Assembly: GCA_031289425.1 (NCBI GenBank)
Contig: JAITPM010000028.1
Location: 1 to 52,814 of the forward strand
Reading direction: 5' to 3'
From: Fusobacteriaceae bacterium
GTDB lineage: Bacteria; Fusobacteriota; Fusobacteriia; Fusobacteriales; Fusobacteriaceae
DNA length: 52,814 bases
Below the pieces are notes generated by a model, which saw only the letters and a program-made list of their open reading frames with translations, did no database searches and was not told the origin of the DNA. Both the position numbers and the translations under genes were made by a program. Of this stretch, positions 35,658 to 43,851 are shown one piece after another (positions within the stretch are counted from its first letter, which is position 1; the number at the start of each line of letters is the position of its first letter).

Positions 35658-36311
35658 ATGGGTCTAATTGGGTGGGGTATGAAAAATAATTATAATAATA
35701 ATAATGAATATAATCCGAAAATATACTACCATCGTTCTATACGATTAAAGGGATATGATTATTCAAAAAAAGGTTTATATTTTGTAACAATACGTACGCA
35801 AAATTTGGGCGTTGCATGCAACGCCTCTACAGATAATATTCATCCATTTGGGGAAATTGCTAATGGTAAAATGATTTTATCAAACATTGGAATTATTGCC
35901 AATGTTTTTTGGTATGAAATAAAAAACCATACCAATAATATAGCATTGCACGAATTTATTGTAATGCCAAACCATATCCACGGCATTATTGAAATAATAA
36001 ATAATATTGCGCCACCTACTGTAGAGGCGTTGCATGCAACGCCCTTGCATATACCGACCAAACAACAAACAAATGCTATATATCCCAAAAATGAATACAT
36101 GGCATCAATTTCACCCAAATCAAGAACATTATCGACATTTATTCGTTCATATAAGTCTGCCGTATCAAAACATGCACATCGGTTAGGCTTTGAATTTGCA
36201 TGGCAACGCAATTATTACGAAATTATCATTTCTAACGACAAATCCTATCAGGCAATATCCAATTATATTGCAAACAATCCTATAAATTGGGTAAATTATA
36301 AATTTTTCTAA
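35658..36311 (+). CDS. REP-associated tyrosine transposase (RAYT)
   Basis: A 217-residue Y1/HUH transposase. It has the SIRLKGYDYSKKGLYFVTIRT N-terminus of RAYTs, the HUH motif in MPNHIHG (H106, H108) and candidate catalytic tyrosines in IRSYKSAV and NYYEIII. ATG 35679 (MKNNYNNN) is an alternative start. RAYTs mobilise short palindromic REP sequences. Two such palindromes lie inside this ORF, encoding GVACNAST and TVEALHATP, and a third follows the gene. Composition and isolation suggest recent transfer. Confidence 0.88.
   Translation: MGLIGWGMKNNYNNNNEYNPKIYYHRSIRLKGYDYSKKGLYFVTIRTQNLGVACNASTDNIHPFGEIANGKMILSNIGIIANVFWYEIKNHTNNIALHEFIVMPNHIHGIIEIINNIAPPTVEALHATPLHIPTKQQTNAIYPKNEYMASISPKSRTLSTFIRSYKSAVSKHAHRLGFEFAWQRNYYEIIISNDKSYQAISNYIANNPINWVNYKFF
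35808..35831 (-). repeat. REP-like palindrome 1, inside the RAYT ORF
   Basis: A perfect palindrome, GGCGTTGCATGCAACGCC (35808-35825), with the TCTACA flank that marks minus orientation relative to copies 2 and 3. Confidence 0.8.
36011..36043 (+). repeat. REP-like palindrome 2, inside the RAYT ORF
   Basis: Same palindrome (36026-36043) with the 15-bp left flank GCCACCTACTGTAGA. It differs from copy 3 at a single base over 33 bp. Confidence 0.85.
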
Positions 36312-36333
36312 ATTGAAATTGCTGAAATTATAC

Positions 36334-36366
36334 GCCACCTACTGTAGAGGCGTTGCACGCAACGCC
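36334..36366 (+). repeat. REP-like palindrome 3, downstream of RAYT
   Basis: GCCACCTACTGTAGA followed by GGCGTTGCACGCAACGCC, 22 bp after the transposase stop codon. This is the extragenic position expected for a RAYT substrate. Confidence 0.85.
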
Positions 36367-36470
36367 ATTTATACAATGAATTGAACATTACACCATTAAA
36401 CGCACTAAACCAAAACAAACAAATGCAGCATACTTGCAAACAAAAAAACACCTCTTTTAAAAAAATTCCC

Positions 36471-36498
36471 TTGCAAAATCTTCAAAAAATGATAAAAT
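36471..36498 (+). promoter_or_regulatory. Probable promoter of the MATE leader
   Basis: TTGCAA (36471-36476), 16-base spacer, TAAAAT (36493-36498). Transcription would begin near 36505, exactly where the structured leader starts. Confidence 0.5.
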
Positions 36499-36507
36499 AT
36501 ACATGCT

Positions 36508-36654
36508 AAACGTGTAATTCGCTTTGCGGAATGTAAGTCCGGTTTGAGTGAACAACACGTTTTTTATTTTTTTGTAATAATAAATAAATCAATATTTTAA
36601 ACAACGAGCGGTGTAAATCACGTAGGACCAGTTGATTACACCGCTTATTTTTAT
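36508..36654 (+). ncRNA. Structured leader / candidate riboswitch (possibly guanidine-IV) upstream of MATE gene
   Basis: The first fold (36508-36573) is closed by AAACGTGT/ACACGTTT, contains an ATTCGC-TTT-GCGGAAT hairpin and a GTAAGTCCGG loop, and ends in a T-run. A second hairpin (36607-36645) has a 12-bp stem (AGCGGTGTAA/TTACACCGCT) and a GTAGGACCAG loop. GTCC in the first element can pair with GGAC in that loop. A T-rich run follows, then the GGAGGG site of the MATE gene. Architecture and target match the guanidine-IV (mepA) riboswitch, but the class is my inference. Confidence 0.55.
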
Positions 36655-36674
36655 ACCTTAAAGGAGGGTAAATT

Positions 36675-38071
36675 ATGGAACAAACAAATGCTAATGCATT
36701 TCTTGAGCATGAAAAGCTTGGGAAATTGATGCAAAAATTCGCAATCCCTTGCATTATTTCACTTTTGGTAGGAGCACTTTACAATATTGTAGATCAGATA
36801 TTTATAGCTAATGCGGATTATTTAGGTTCTTCTGGGAATGCTGCCAACACTGTGGTATTTCCACTTACTGTGGTGGCACTGGCAATAGCTGTAATGATAG
36901 GGGACGGCAGTTGTGCTTTTGTCAGTATAAGTCTTGGAGCAAAAGAAGAGAATAAGGCCGGCGGAAGTGTTGGGAATGCAGTTGTCCTGACATCTTATGC
37001 AGTATAATACTTACAGCCGTATATTTAGTATTTCAAAATCCTATCATTACAATGTTCGGCGGAACTGTAAATGACGAGACATTCAGACTATCAAGAGAAT
37101 ACTTTTTTTGGATATCAGTGGGTATACCTTTTTTTATGTTTGGACAGGCGATGAATCCTATTATTCGTTCAGATGGAAGTCCTGGTTTTGCTATGTTTTC
37201 CACTCTTGTGGGTGCTATTCTCAATATTATACTTGACCCTATATTTATTTTTATATTCAAGTGGGGTATGATGGGAGCTGCTGTTGCTACTGTTATCGGG
37301 CAAGTTGTGACTGCATTACTTGCTATTAGATATTTATTTTATATGAAAGCCGTGAAATTAACTAAAAAAAGCTTTATACTGGATAAGTCATTGATAAAGA
37401 AATTTTTACCTTTAGGTATGTGCAGTTTTCTTTCACAGATATCTCTTGTAATGGCTATGGCAGCTGTTAATAATATGATACATAAATATGGTGCAATGAA
37501 CCCGGTATTTGGTCAGGCCAATTATGCTCAGATACCTATGGCTGTGGTTGGAATTGTAATGAAATTTTTTCAAATAGTGATTTCTATAGTTGTCGGGATG
37601 GCAGCCGGATGTATTCCTATTGTGGGCTATAATATAGGAGCAGGGAGAAAGGATAGAGCCAAAGGGTTATTTACTCGGTTGCTTATCGCTGAAGGCAGTG
37701 TCGGAGTTGTAGCCCTACTTATTGTAGAATTTCTTCCCAGAGAACTCTTGAAAATCTTTGGCGCAGCGAATGAAAGCCTATATTATACAGAATTTGGAAT
37801 AAGAGCTTTTCGGGTATATCTTTGTATGGTAGTATTTGCCTGTATCAATAAAGCAACTTTTATTTATTTGCAATCTTTGGGGCTGGCATTTATTTCAACA
37901 GGACTCTCAATGATTCGCGAAGTTGTGTTCGGCATGGGATTTGCATTGGCGTTACCTTATTTCTTTGGGCTTGACGGAGTACTTTATTCTATGCCGGTAT
38001 CTGATATATTGACTTTTATGATTTCAATAATTGTGATTGTGTATACATACAAGATGAGATTGAATATATAA
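36675..38071 (+). pseudogene. MATE-family multidrug efflux transporter, frameshifted
   Basis: Frame 1 (36675-37007) gives the first 110 residues, including LIGALYNIVDQIFIA-type MATE helix 1 and GNAVVL. It then hits TAA, while the homologous sequence continues in another frame from about 36990 (LCSIILTAVYLVFQNPIITMFGG) to 38071. A single missing base near 36990-37007 accounts for this. Corrected length is about 465 residues, normal for MepA-type MATE pumps that expel cationic drugs with Na+ or H+. This is either a true recent frameshift or a sequencing error. The candidate riboswitch lies directly upstream with GGAGGG before ATG. Confidence 0.85.
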
Positions 38072-38213
38072 GCAGATTGATAAAATAAGGAGATTAATTA
38101 TATTTAAAATTTCGTATTTTGTATGTGTCTAAAAGACAAAATTTCATTTTTGACATTTAATAGTGGAATTTACAAAAAAAATCAAACATAAAAAAATTTC
38201 TTTTTAGAAACGA

Positions 38214-38242
38214 TTGACAAAAATAAAGAAAAGTAGTAATAA
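38214..38242 (+). promoter_or_regulatory. Promoter candidate for TRAP operon
   Basis: TTGACA (38214-38219), 17-base spacer, TAATAA (38237-38242), about 120 bp before the TAXI gene. Just upstream of that gene TGTTGACATGA is partly repeated (TGTTGACGCAT, 38320-38341), which could be an operator. Confidence 0.45.
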
Positions 38243-38364
38243 TTTACTAGTAGGATTAAAATATATTACATCATTTATAGTTTAAAACTTTTGATGTGAA
38301 AAATTAAGGATACGCTAATGTTGACATGATGTTGACGCATACTATTTTTTATTGGAGGAAATCG

Positions 38365-39438
38365 ATGAAAAAAATGAAAAAAATTATTATTATGATGGGC
38401 GTCATGATGATGCTTTTATTAACTTCTTGCGGTACATCTGACAAGAAACCAGCCGCTGCTGCTACTGAAACAAAGACACCTGCAGGACCCGTATATACGT
38501 TTACTGTTGGGGATAAAATTGACAAAGCTTGGCAATTTGGTACTTTAGCTGTAGGTAGTTCTTGGTACGTGTATGGAGCTACTCTTGCAAGTGTCGTAAA
38601 AACATACGATACAGGTTTGGCGATTGATGTTATGCCAAATTCAGGTGGAGTAGGCAATATGTTAATGTTGCAAAAAGGTCAAGCCGATATCGGTCTTGGT
38701 TTTAACTGTGTAAATGCATGGGCTTACAAGGGAATCATGGCTTTCAAAGACACAGGTGCTATTACTCAATTACGTGGTTTGGTTGGAACTTTGGATCAAA
38801 TGTATGTTGGTATTGCTATTCGTAATGGATCTGGAATAGAAAAAATTCGTGATATCGCTGAAAAGAAACTTCCTATCAATCTTTATACTTCTGAGACTGG
38901 TTCTGCGAGTGAGTATACTACTCGTTTGGTGTTAGAATCAATCGGTTGTTCTTATGAGGATATAATAAAATGGGGAGGTTCAGTTACTCATACTGACTTC
39001 GCAAGTATTGTTGCAGCTTATCAAGATGGTAAATGCGATTTCTTTATGCAACATATTTCTGTAGGCCATCCAGCTTTTACAGAACTTTGTACGACTGCTG
39101 ATGTTACAATAGGTGAATTGGATGAACAATCATTTGAATTCTTGAAAGGTAACGGATACAGCGTGGCTACAATGCCTGCTGGCAGCTTTAATAAACAAAC
39201 TAAAGATGTAATTTGCGCTGGAATCACAACTAATTTAGTTACAACTAGCAACCTTCCTGATGAAGTTGCTTACCGTATTGTTAAACAAATTTATGAACAT
39301 CCAGAAGATTTAAAGACTGGTCATGCTGGATTGGGAAGTTTCAATCGCCAAGGTTGTGCTACTCCTGATCTTTATGGTGGTTTCCCTTTGCATCCAGGTG
39401 CAGAAAAATATTATCGTGAAATAGGCTTGATCAAATAA
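38365..39438 (+). CDS. TAXI-family TRAP transporter solute-binding lipoprotein
   Basis: A 357-residue lipoprotein from ATG 38365 (GGAGGA site; the upstream ATG at 38326 would add a 13-residue leader). The signal peptide ends in a lipobox LLTSC. The mature domain is TAXI type: FGTLAVGSSWYVYGATLASVVKTY, VMPNSGGVGNMLMLQKGQADIGLG, and LYTSETGSASEYTTRLVLESIGC. TAXI proteins deliver small organic acids such as glutamate or 2-oxoglutarate to a TRAP permease. Codon use (CGT Arg) differs from most of the window. Confidence 0.9.
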   Translation: MKKMKKIIIMMGVMMMLLLTSCGTSDKKPAAAATETKTPAGPVYTFTVGDKIDKAWQFGTLAVGSSWYVYGATLASVVKTYDTGLAIDVMPNSGGVGNMLMLQKGQADIGLGFNCVNAWAYKGIMAFKDTGAITQLRGLVGTLDQMYVGIAIRNGSGIEKIRDIAEKKLPINLYTSETGSASEYTTRLVLESIGCSYEDIIKWGGSVTHTDFASIVAAYQDGKCDFFMQHISVGHPAFTELCTTADVTIGELDEQSFEFLKGNGYSVATMPAGSFNKQTKDVICAGITTNLVTTSNLPDEVAYRIVKQIYEHPEDLKTGHAGLGSFNRQGCATPDLYGGFPLHPGAEKYYREIGLIK

Positions 39439-39481
39439 ATATGATCAAAAAATACATTTCCTTTCAATAGGCCAGGTCATA

Positions 39482-39511
39482 TCTGGAGGGTAAAGAGATT
39501 TACTCTCCAGA
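39482..39511 (+). terminator. Intercistronic hairpin between TAXI protein and TRAP permease
   Basis: TCTGGAG-GTAAA pairs with TTTAC-CTCCAGA across GAGA, followed by a weak T-rich stretch. As it lies inside the operon it likely causes partial termination or protects the mRNA, giving more binding protein than permease. Confidence 0.6.
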
Positions 39512-39561
39512 TTCCTTTAAATTTTTGCAGCACATTCTTTATTTACGAGGAGGGTATTATC

Positions 39562-41430
39562 ATGCCGATGTTTTCTGATTTGCAAACACGAAAGTTATTT
39601 CGAAATACGATTGCATTGATTTGGGTTGCATTCCAGATCTATGCTTGTTTCAAGGCGGGCATTTCCACGATTGGACTCCGGGGAATCCATATCGGATTTG
39701 CGGTTTCAATCGTTTTTTTATCCAAACCCCTTTTGAAAAGTGATCCAGCAATAGGGAAAATCATCGATTTCCTTTGTGCTATTTTGGCATTGATTTGCGG
39801 TGCTTTTCTTTATTTTGATTCCGCCCGTATCATGTCCAGAATGCTTTACATTACGGAAATGACTATGATAGACCTTGTTTTAGGCGGGATATTCATCGTT
39901 TTATTAATTGAAACATGTCGCAGGATGCTTGGTCTATCTATGACAATTGTTTGCTTGGTATTTGTAATATATGGTTTTATCGGTAAAATATTGCCTGGTA
40001 TTTTGGCGCATCGAGGGATGAATATTTCCAGTATGATTGAATTGCAATTCGTTTCTACCAATGGTATAATCGGGACTGCTTCCGGAGTATCCGCAGATAC
40101 GGTCTTTTACTTTATGATTTTTGGATCTTTTTTATCTGCAACACCTGCGGGCAAACTTTTCATTTCTTTGGCAAAATATATTACACGAAAAATGGTGGGC
40201 GGAGAGGCCAAATCCATGGTAGTTGCTTGCGGATTATTCGGTATGATCAGTGGAAGTGCCGCTGCCAATGTTGCTTCAGTGGGCACATTGACGTATGATT
40301 CTGTAGTAGAGTCAGGGTTCAAGCCAAAATTTACAGCCGCTATCCTTGCGATTGCTGGCGCCGGCGGACAGATTATCCCACCGGTAATGGGTGCAGCCGC
40401 TTTTCTGATGGCTGATTATGTGGGCATCTCGTATTTTACGATTGTGCTTTACGCTATCATACCCGCATTTTTATATATATTATCTCTTGTTTTTATCGTG
40501 CACTATCAAGCTAAAAAATTTGATATAAAATCCAAACCGGTTGATACGACCAAATTAAAAGAAATGATTATTAAATATTTTTATCTTTTGATTCCGCTTG
40601 TATTATTGGTTTATTTGATTGCCAATGGTAAAACTGTACGTCTTGCTTCTACATATTCGATTATTGCTTTATTGATATTGACGACTGTCCGAAAAGACTC
40701 CAGAATGAACTTACGTCAAATGGTTGATACGCTTATCGATGGAGCAAATTCCGCTGTTGTTGTGGCGATACCTTGTGCAGTTGCAGGGGTTATAGTTGGA
40801 ATACTTAGTTATACCAGCCTTGGATTGACTATTAGTCAAGAAATTTCAAAAATGGCAGGGAATAGACTTTGGTTGGCTTTGATTTTAGCCATGATTTTGG
40901 TAATTATCATGGGAATGGGAATGCCTACAAGTGCTGCGTATATCATGTCAGCTACTCTTTTGGCTCCGGCATTAAAGAAAATAGGAGTACCTTTGATTGT
41001 TGCCCATTTCTTTATTTTTTATTTTGCCAATTTATCCATGATTACACCACCCGTTGCTTTGGCCGCATATACGGCTGCAGGTGTTGCAAAAACACCGTTT
41101 TGGGAAACGGGTATCGAAGCCTTTAAATATAGTTTTATCATTTTCTTGATTCCATTTGTTTTCGTATATAACCCAGCACTGTTAGGTCTTGGTACTGTAA
41201 TGGAAATAGCGCTTGCTGTAATTCCGGCAGTTGTCGGCCTTTGGGCTGTGGCTGTGGGCATGATTGGCTTTTTCAAAACCAATATATCAATCATAATGCG
41301 AATTTTATTGGTTGGTATCGGATTTTCGATGATTGTACCTGAAAATATTTCTACAATTATCGGTATAGCATGTTCAGTGGTATTTATTATTTATCAATTT
41401 ATCGTTGCAAAAGCGGCGAAAACAGCATAA
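39562..41430 (+). CDS. TRAP transporter permease, fused small and large subunits
   Basis: A 622-residue polytopic protein of the TAXI-associated DctMQ type. About four N-terminal helices correspond to the small subunit, and a 12-helix DctM-like region (from about residue 130) includes SGSAAANVASVGTLTYDSV, AGAGGQIIPPVMGAAAFLM and GMGMPTSAAYIMSATLLAPAL. It uses a sodium gradient to import the ligand of the TAXI protein. Ribosome site GAGGAGGG lies 7 bases upstream. The GC content and codon choice are higher than in surrounding genes, suggesting acquisition with the TAXI gene. Confidence 0.9.
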   Translation: MPMFSDLQTRKLFRNTIALIWVAFQIYACFKAGISTIGLRGIHIGFAVSIVFLSKPLLKSDPAIGKIIDFLCAILALICGAFLYFDSARIMSRMLYITEMTMIDLVLGGIFIVLLIETCRRMLGLSMTIVCLVFVIYGFIGKILPGILAHRGMNISSMIELQFVSTNGIIGTASGVSADTVFYFMIFGSFLSATPAGKLFISLAKYITRKMVGGEAKSMVVACGLFGMISGSAAANVASVGTLTYDSVVESGFKPKFTAAILAIAGAGGQIIPPVMGAAAFLMADYVGISYFTIVLYAIIPAFLYILSLVFIVHYQAKKFDIKSKPVDTTKLKEMIIKYFYLLIPLVLLVYLIANGKTVRLASTYSIIALLILTTVRKDSRMNLRQMVDTLIDGANSAVVVAIPCAVAGVIVGILSYTSLGLTISQEISKMAGNRLWLALILAMILVIIMGMGMPTSAAYIMSATLLAPALKKIGVPLIVAHFFIFYFANLSMITPPVALAAYTAAGVAKTPFWETGIEAFKYSFIIFLIPFVFVYNPALLGLGTVMEIALAVIPAVVGLWAVAVGMIGFFKTNISIIMRILLVGIGFSMIVPENISTIIGIACSVVFIIYQFIVAKAAKTA

Positions 41431-41496
41431 ATTTTATATTTTTGCAAATTTTATAATAATACCATCCTGCCTTTGGTAATTGAATCGGGGATGTTC

Positions 41497-41528
41497 AAAA
41501 TGGACGTAAATTTTTACGTCCATTTTTT
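41497..41528 (+). terminator. Terminator after TRAP operon
   Basis: AAAATGGACGTAAA pairs with TTTACGTCCATTTT around a short loop, followed by a T-run. Confidence 0.85.
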
Positions 41529-41531
41529 ATA

Positions 41532-41560
41532 TTGACTTTTACGAAAAAATATATTATACT
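41532..41560 (+). promoter_or_regulatory. Promoter for the amino-acid ABC operon
   Basis: TTGACT (41532-41537), 17-base spacer, TATACT (41555-41560). It stands directly after the TRAP terminator and about 58 bp before the binding-protein gene. Confidence 0.7.
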
Positions 41561-41617
41561 AATTTAGTGCGATAAAGTGGTAAAATAAAACTTATATTTT
41601 AAATTTAGGAGGAAAGT

Positions 41618-42379
41618 ATGAAAAAATGGTTAGTAGCATTTTTTTTAGTTTTTGTTTTTGCAGTTACTGCATTTGGAGCTGATGGCTCATTAGAAAAAGT
41701 AAAAAAAGACGGTAAATTTATTGTTGGGTTGGATGATACATTTGCTCCAATGGGATTTAAAGATGAAAAAGGTGAAATTGTAGGATTTGATATTGACCTT
41801 GCAAAAGAAGTAGCTAAAAGACTTGGAGTAACAGCTGAATTTAAATCTTGTGAATGGGATGGAGTTATATTAGAATTAAAAGCCGGAAAAATTGATATGG
41901 TATGGAATGGAATGACTATTACAGAAGAAAGAGCAAAGCAAGTATCTTTTTCAAAACCTTATCATAGCGATGGACAAATTATTTTCTCTAGAAAAGATAA
42001 GCAATATTTAAAAATATCTGAGCTTGAAGGTAAAGTAGTTGGGACTCAATTGGGAAGTAGTGCAACGACCGCTGTAGAAAAACATCCTATATCTGCTAAG
42101 TTCAAAGAACTTCGTAAATATGGTACAAATGCTGAAGCATTATTAGATCTAGAATCTGGAAGACTTGATGCTGTCGTTATGGATGCTACAGCCGGAAGAT
42201 TTCATAATGCTAAGAGACAAACATTAGTGTATTCTGAAGAATCATTTGCTGCAGAAGTTGACGGAGTAGCTTTCAGAAATGAAGATGTGGCTCTTAGAGA
42301 AGCAGTAGATAAGTTATTAGACGAAATGAAGGCAGACGGAACATTTAGAAAAATAGAGGTTGAATGGTTAGGAGAATAA
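41618..42379 (+). CDS. Polar amino-acid ABC transporter substrate-binding protein
   Basis: A 253-residue secreted binding protein. The signal peptide covers about residues 1-20 (ending TAFGA). The family 3 solute-binding domain includes GKFIVGLDDTFAPMGFKDEKGEIVGFDIDLAKEVAKRLG, WNGMTITEERAK and GTQLGSSA. Ligand specificity (cystine, arginine or another amino acid) cannot be read. Ribosome site TAGGAGGA upstream. First gene of a three-gene operon with permease and ATPase. Confidence 0.92.
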   Translation: MKKWLVAFFLVFVFAVTAFGADGSLEKVKKDGKFIVGLDDTFAPMGFKDEKGEIVGFDIDLAKEVAKRLGVTAEFKSCEWDGVILELKAGKIDMVWNGMTITEERAKQVSFSKPYHSDGQIIFSRKDKQYLKISELEGKVVGTQLGSSATTAVEKHPISAKFKELRKYGTNAEALLDLESGRLDAVVMDATAGRFHNAKRQTLVYSEESFAAEVDGVAFRNEDVALREAVDKLLDEMKADGTFRKIEVEWLGE

Positions 42380-42384
42380 AATAA

Positions 42385-43011
42385 ATGTTAAACAATACTT
42401 TATATATCTTAAGGGGATTAAAAATAATATGGTTACTCTATGCGATTACAATGATTTTTTCTATTCCTTTAGGAATTTTGTTTTCACTTGGGAGAGTATC
42501 AAAATATAAATTTATAAATGGTGCTATACAAGTATATACTTGGGTTTTTAGAGGAACGCCATTACTTTTGCAATTGTTTTTTGTATATTATGGATTCCCT
42601 GTATTTGGGGTTGTATTATCACCTTTTGTAGCAGCTTGTATTACTTTCATAGTAAATTACGCAGCATATTTTTGCGAGATTTTTAGAGGAAGTATTTTGG
42701 GTATAGATCAGGGGCAATACGAAGCAGCTAAGGTTCTTGGAATGAGTTATTCTCAGACTATGTATAGAATAGTTTTGCCCCAGGCATTGATTACAGCTCT
42801 GCCTCCATTATCTAATGAAGGGATTTCACTTATTAAAGATATTTCACTGATTTCTGTAATAAGTATGCATGATATATTGCGTAATGCTAAGGAAATTTTT
42901 GCTAGAGAATTTTCTATTGTGCCTTTCGTTATATGTGCTGTAATATATTTGTGTTTATCTACTATAGTGGTGTTGTTCTTTAAAAAGCTGGAAAAAAAGG
43001 TGAATATATAA
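42385..43011 (+). CDS. Amino-acid ABC transporter permease
   Basis: A 208-residue HisM/GlnP-type permease with about five helices. The cytoplasmic EAA motif QYEAAKVLGMSYSQTMYRIVLPQA lies at about residues 112-135, and WVFRGTPLLLQLFF is the usual N-terminal signature. The ribosome site (AGGAG) lies inside the last codons of the binding-protein gene. Its stop codon shares one base with the start of the ATPase gene. Confidence 0.92.
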   Translation: MLNNTLYILRGLKIIWLLYAITMIFSIPLGILFSLGRVSKYKFINGAIQVYTWVFRGTPLLLQLFFVYYGFPVFGVVLSPFVAACITFIVNYAAYFCEIFRGSILGIDQGQYEAAKVLGMSYSQTMYRIVLPQALITALPPLSNEGISLIKDISLISVISMHDILRNAKEIFAREFSIVPFVICAVIYLCLSTIVVLFFKKLEKKVNI

Positions 43012-43676
43012 TGGATGTAATACAAATAAAAGGTTTATATAAAAAATTCGATGAAGAATTTATTTTAAATGGTATAAATCTGAATATAAAATCCAGAGAG
43101 GCTATTGGAATTATAGGAAAATCTGGTGGAGGGAAATCTACTTTACTGAGATGTATTATTGGACTTGAAAGCATAACATCCGGTACTATAGATACACCGC
43201 CCAAAAATAAGATGGGTATGGTTTTTCAGAGTTTTAATCTATTTCCCCATAAGACAGCAATACAAAATATTATGGAATCTTTGGTAATAGTAGAAAAAAT
43301 TCCCAAAAAAGAGGCGCATAATATTGCAATGGAGCTTTTAATAAAAGTTGGACTGCAAGATAGAGCTAATTATTACCCTAAGGCCTTATCGGGTGGACAA
43401 AAGCAAAGAGTAGCTATAGCAAGGGCACTAGCTCGTAAACCTACGGTTTTGTTATTTGATGAGCCTACTTCTGCTCTTGACCCTGACATGGTGCAAGAAG
43501 TCTTGAGTGTAATAGAAGATGTTAGAAATACTCAGAATCTCACAATCCTTATAGTAAGCCATGAAATGAAGTTTATTAATCAAATTTCTGATAGGATTGT
43601 TGTCATAGAGGATGGATATATAAAAAATATAGTTAGTAGAGGAAATATAGAAGTACTTGAAAAAGATAATATATAG
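43011..43676 (+). CDS. Amino-acid ABC transporter ATP-binding protein
   Basis: A 221-residue ABC ATPase. All motifs are canonical: Walker A GKSGGGKST (about 39-47), signature LSGGQKQRVAIARA, Walker B VLLFDEPTSALDP and switch His in IVSHEM. It is slightly shorter than typical GlnQ proteins (about 240). It overlaps the permease gene by one base and powers import with the genes upstream. Confidence 0.93.
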   Translation: MDVIQIKGLYKKFDEEFILNGINLNIKSREAIGIIGKSGGGKSTLLRCIIGLESITSGTIDTPPKNKMGMVFQSFNLFPHKTAIQNIMESLVIVEKIPKKEAHNIAMELLIKVGLQDRANYYPKALSGGQKQRVAIARALARKPTVLLFDEPTSALDPDMVQEVLSVIEDVRNTQNLTILIVSHEMKFINQISDRIVVIEDGYIKNIVSRGNIEVLEKDNI

Positions 43677-43694
43677 AATTTTAAAATAGAAGCT

Positions 43695-43725
43695 AAAAGG
43701 CAAACTAGTCTAGTTTGCCTTTTTA
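43695..43725 (+). terminator. Terminator after amino-acid ABC operon
   Basis: AAAAGGCAAACTAG pairs with CTAGTTTGCCTTTT, then TAT. The palindrome could also terminate minus-strand transcripts beyond the tRNA. Confidence 0.85.
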
Positions 43726-43749
43726 TATTAAAGTCTTAAATTTTGTATT

Positions 43750-43834
43750 TGGTGCTGGAGAAGAGACTTGAACTCTCACTGACTATGTCACCAAGGCCCT
43801 CAACCTTGTGCGTCTACCATTCCGCCACTCCAGC
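43750..43834 (-). tRNA. tRNA-Leu (anticodon GAG)
   Basis: An 85-base class II tRNA with encoded CCA. The acceptor stem GCTGGAG/CTCCAGC is perfect, the anticodon stem CAAGG/CCTTG encloses the loop TTGAGGG (anticodon GAG, reads CUC/CUU), a long variable arm forms TGAC-ATA-GTCA, and the T-loop is TTCAAGT. It is transcribed towards the amino-acid ABC operon. Confidence 0.95.
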
Positions 43835-43851
43835 AAACAATTGAAATTTTA

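Noticed and set aside
35840-36211. Minus-strand open frame of 123 codons across the RAYT gene
   Set aside because: It repeats the palindrome-encoded peptide (GVACNASTVGG) only because the REP units read similarly on both strands; the plus-strand transposase is convincing.
41832-42300. Assignment of a specific amino acid to the ABC binding protein
   Set aside because: Family 3 binding proteins cannot be assigned a ligand from these motifs alone.
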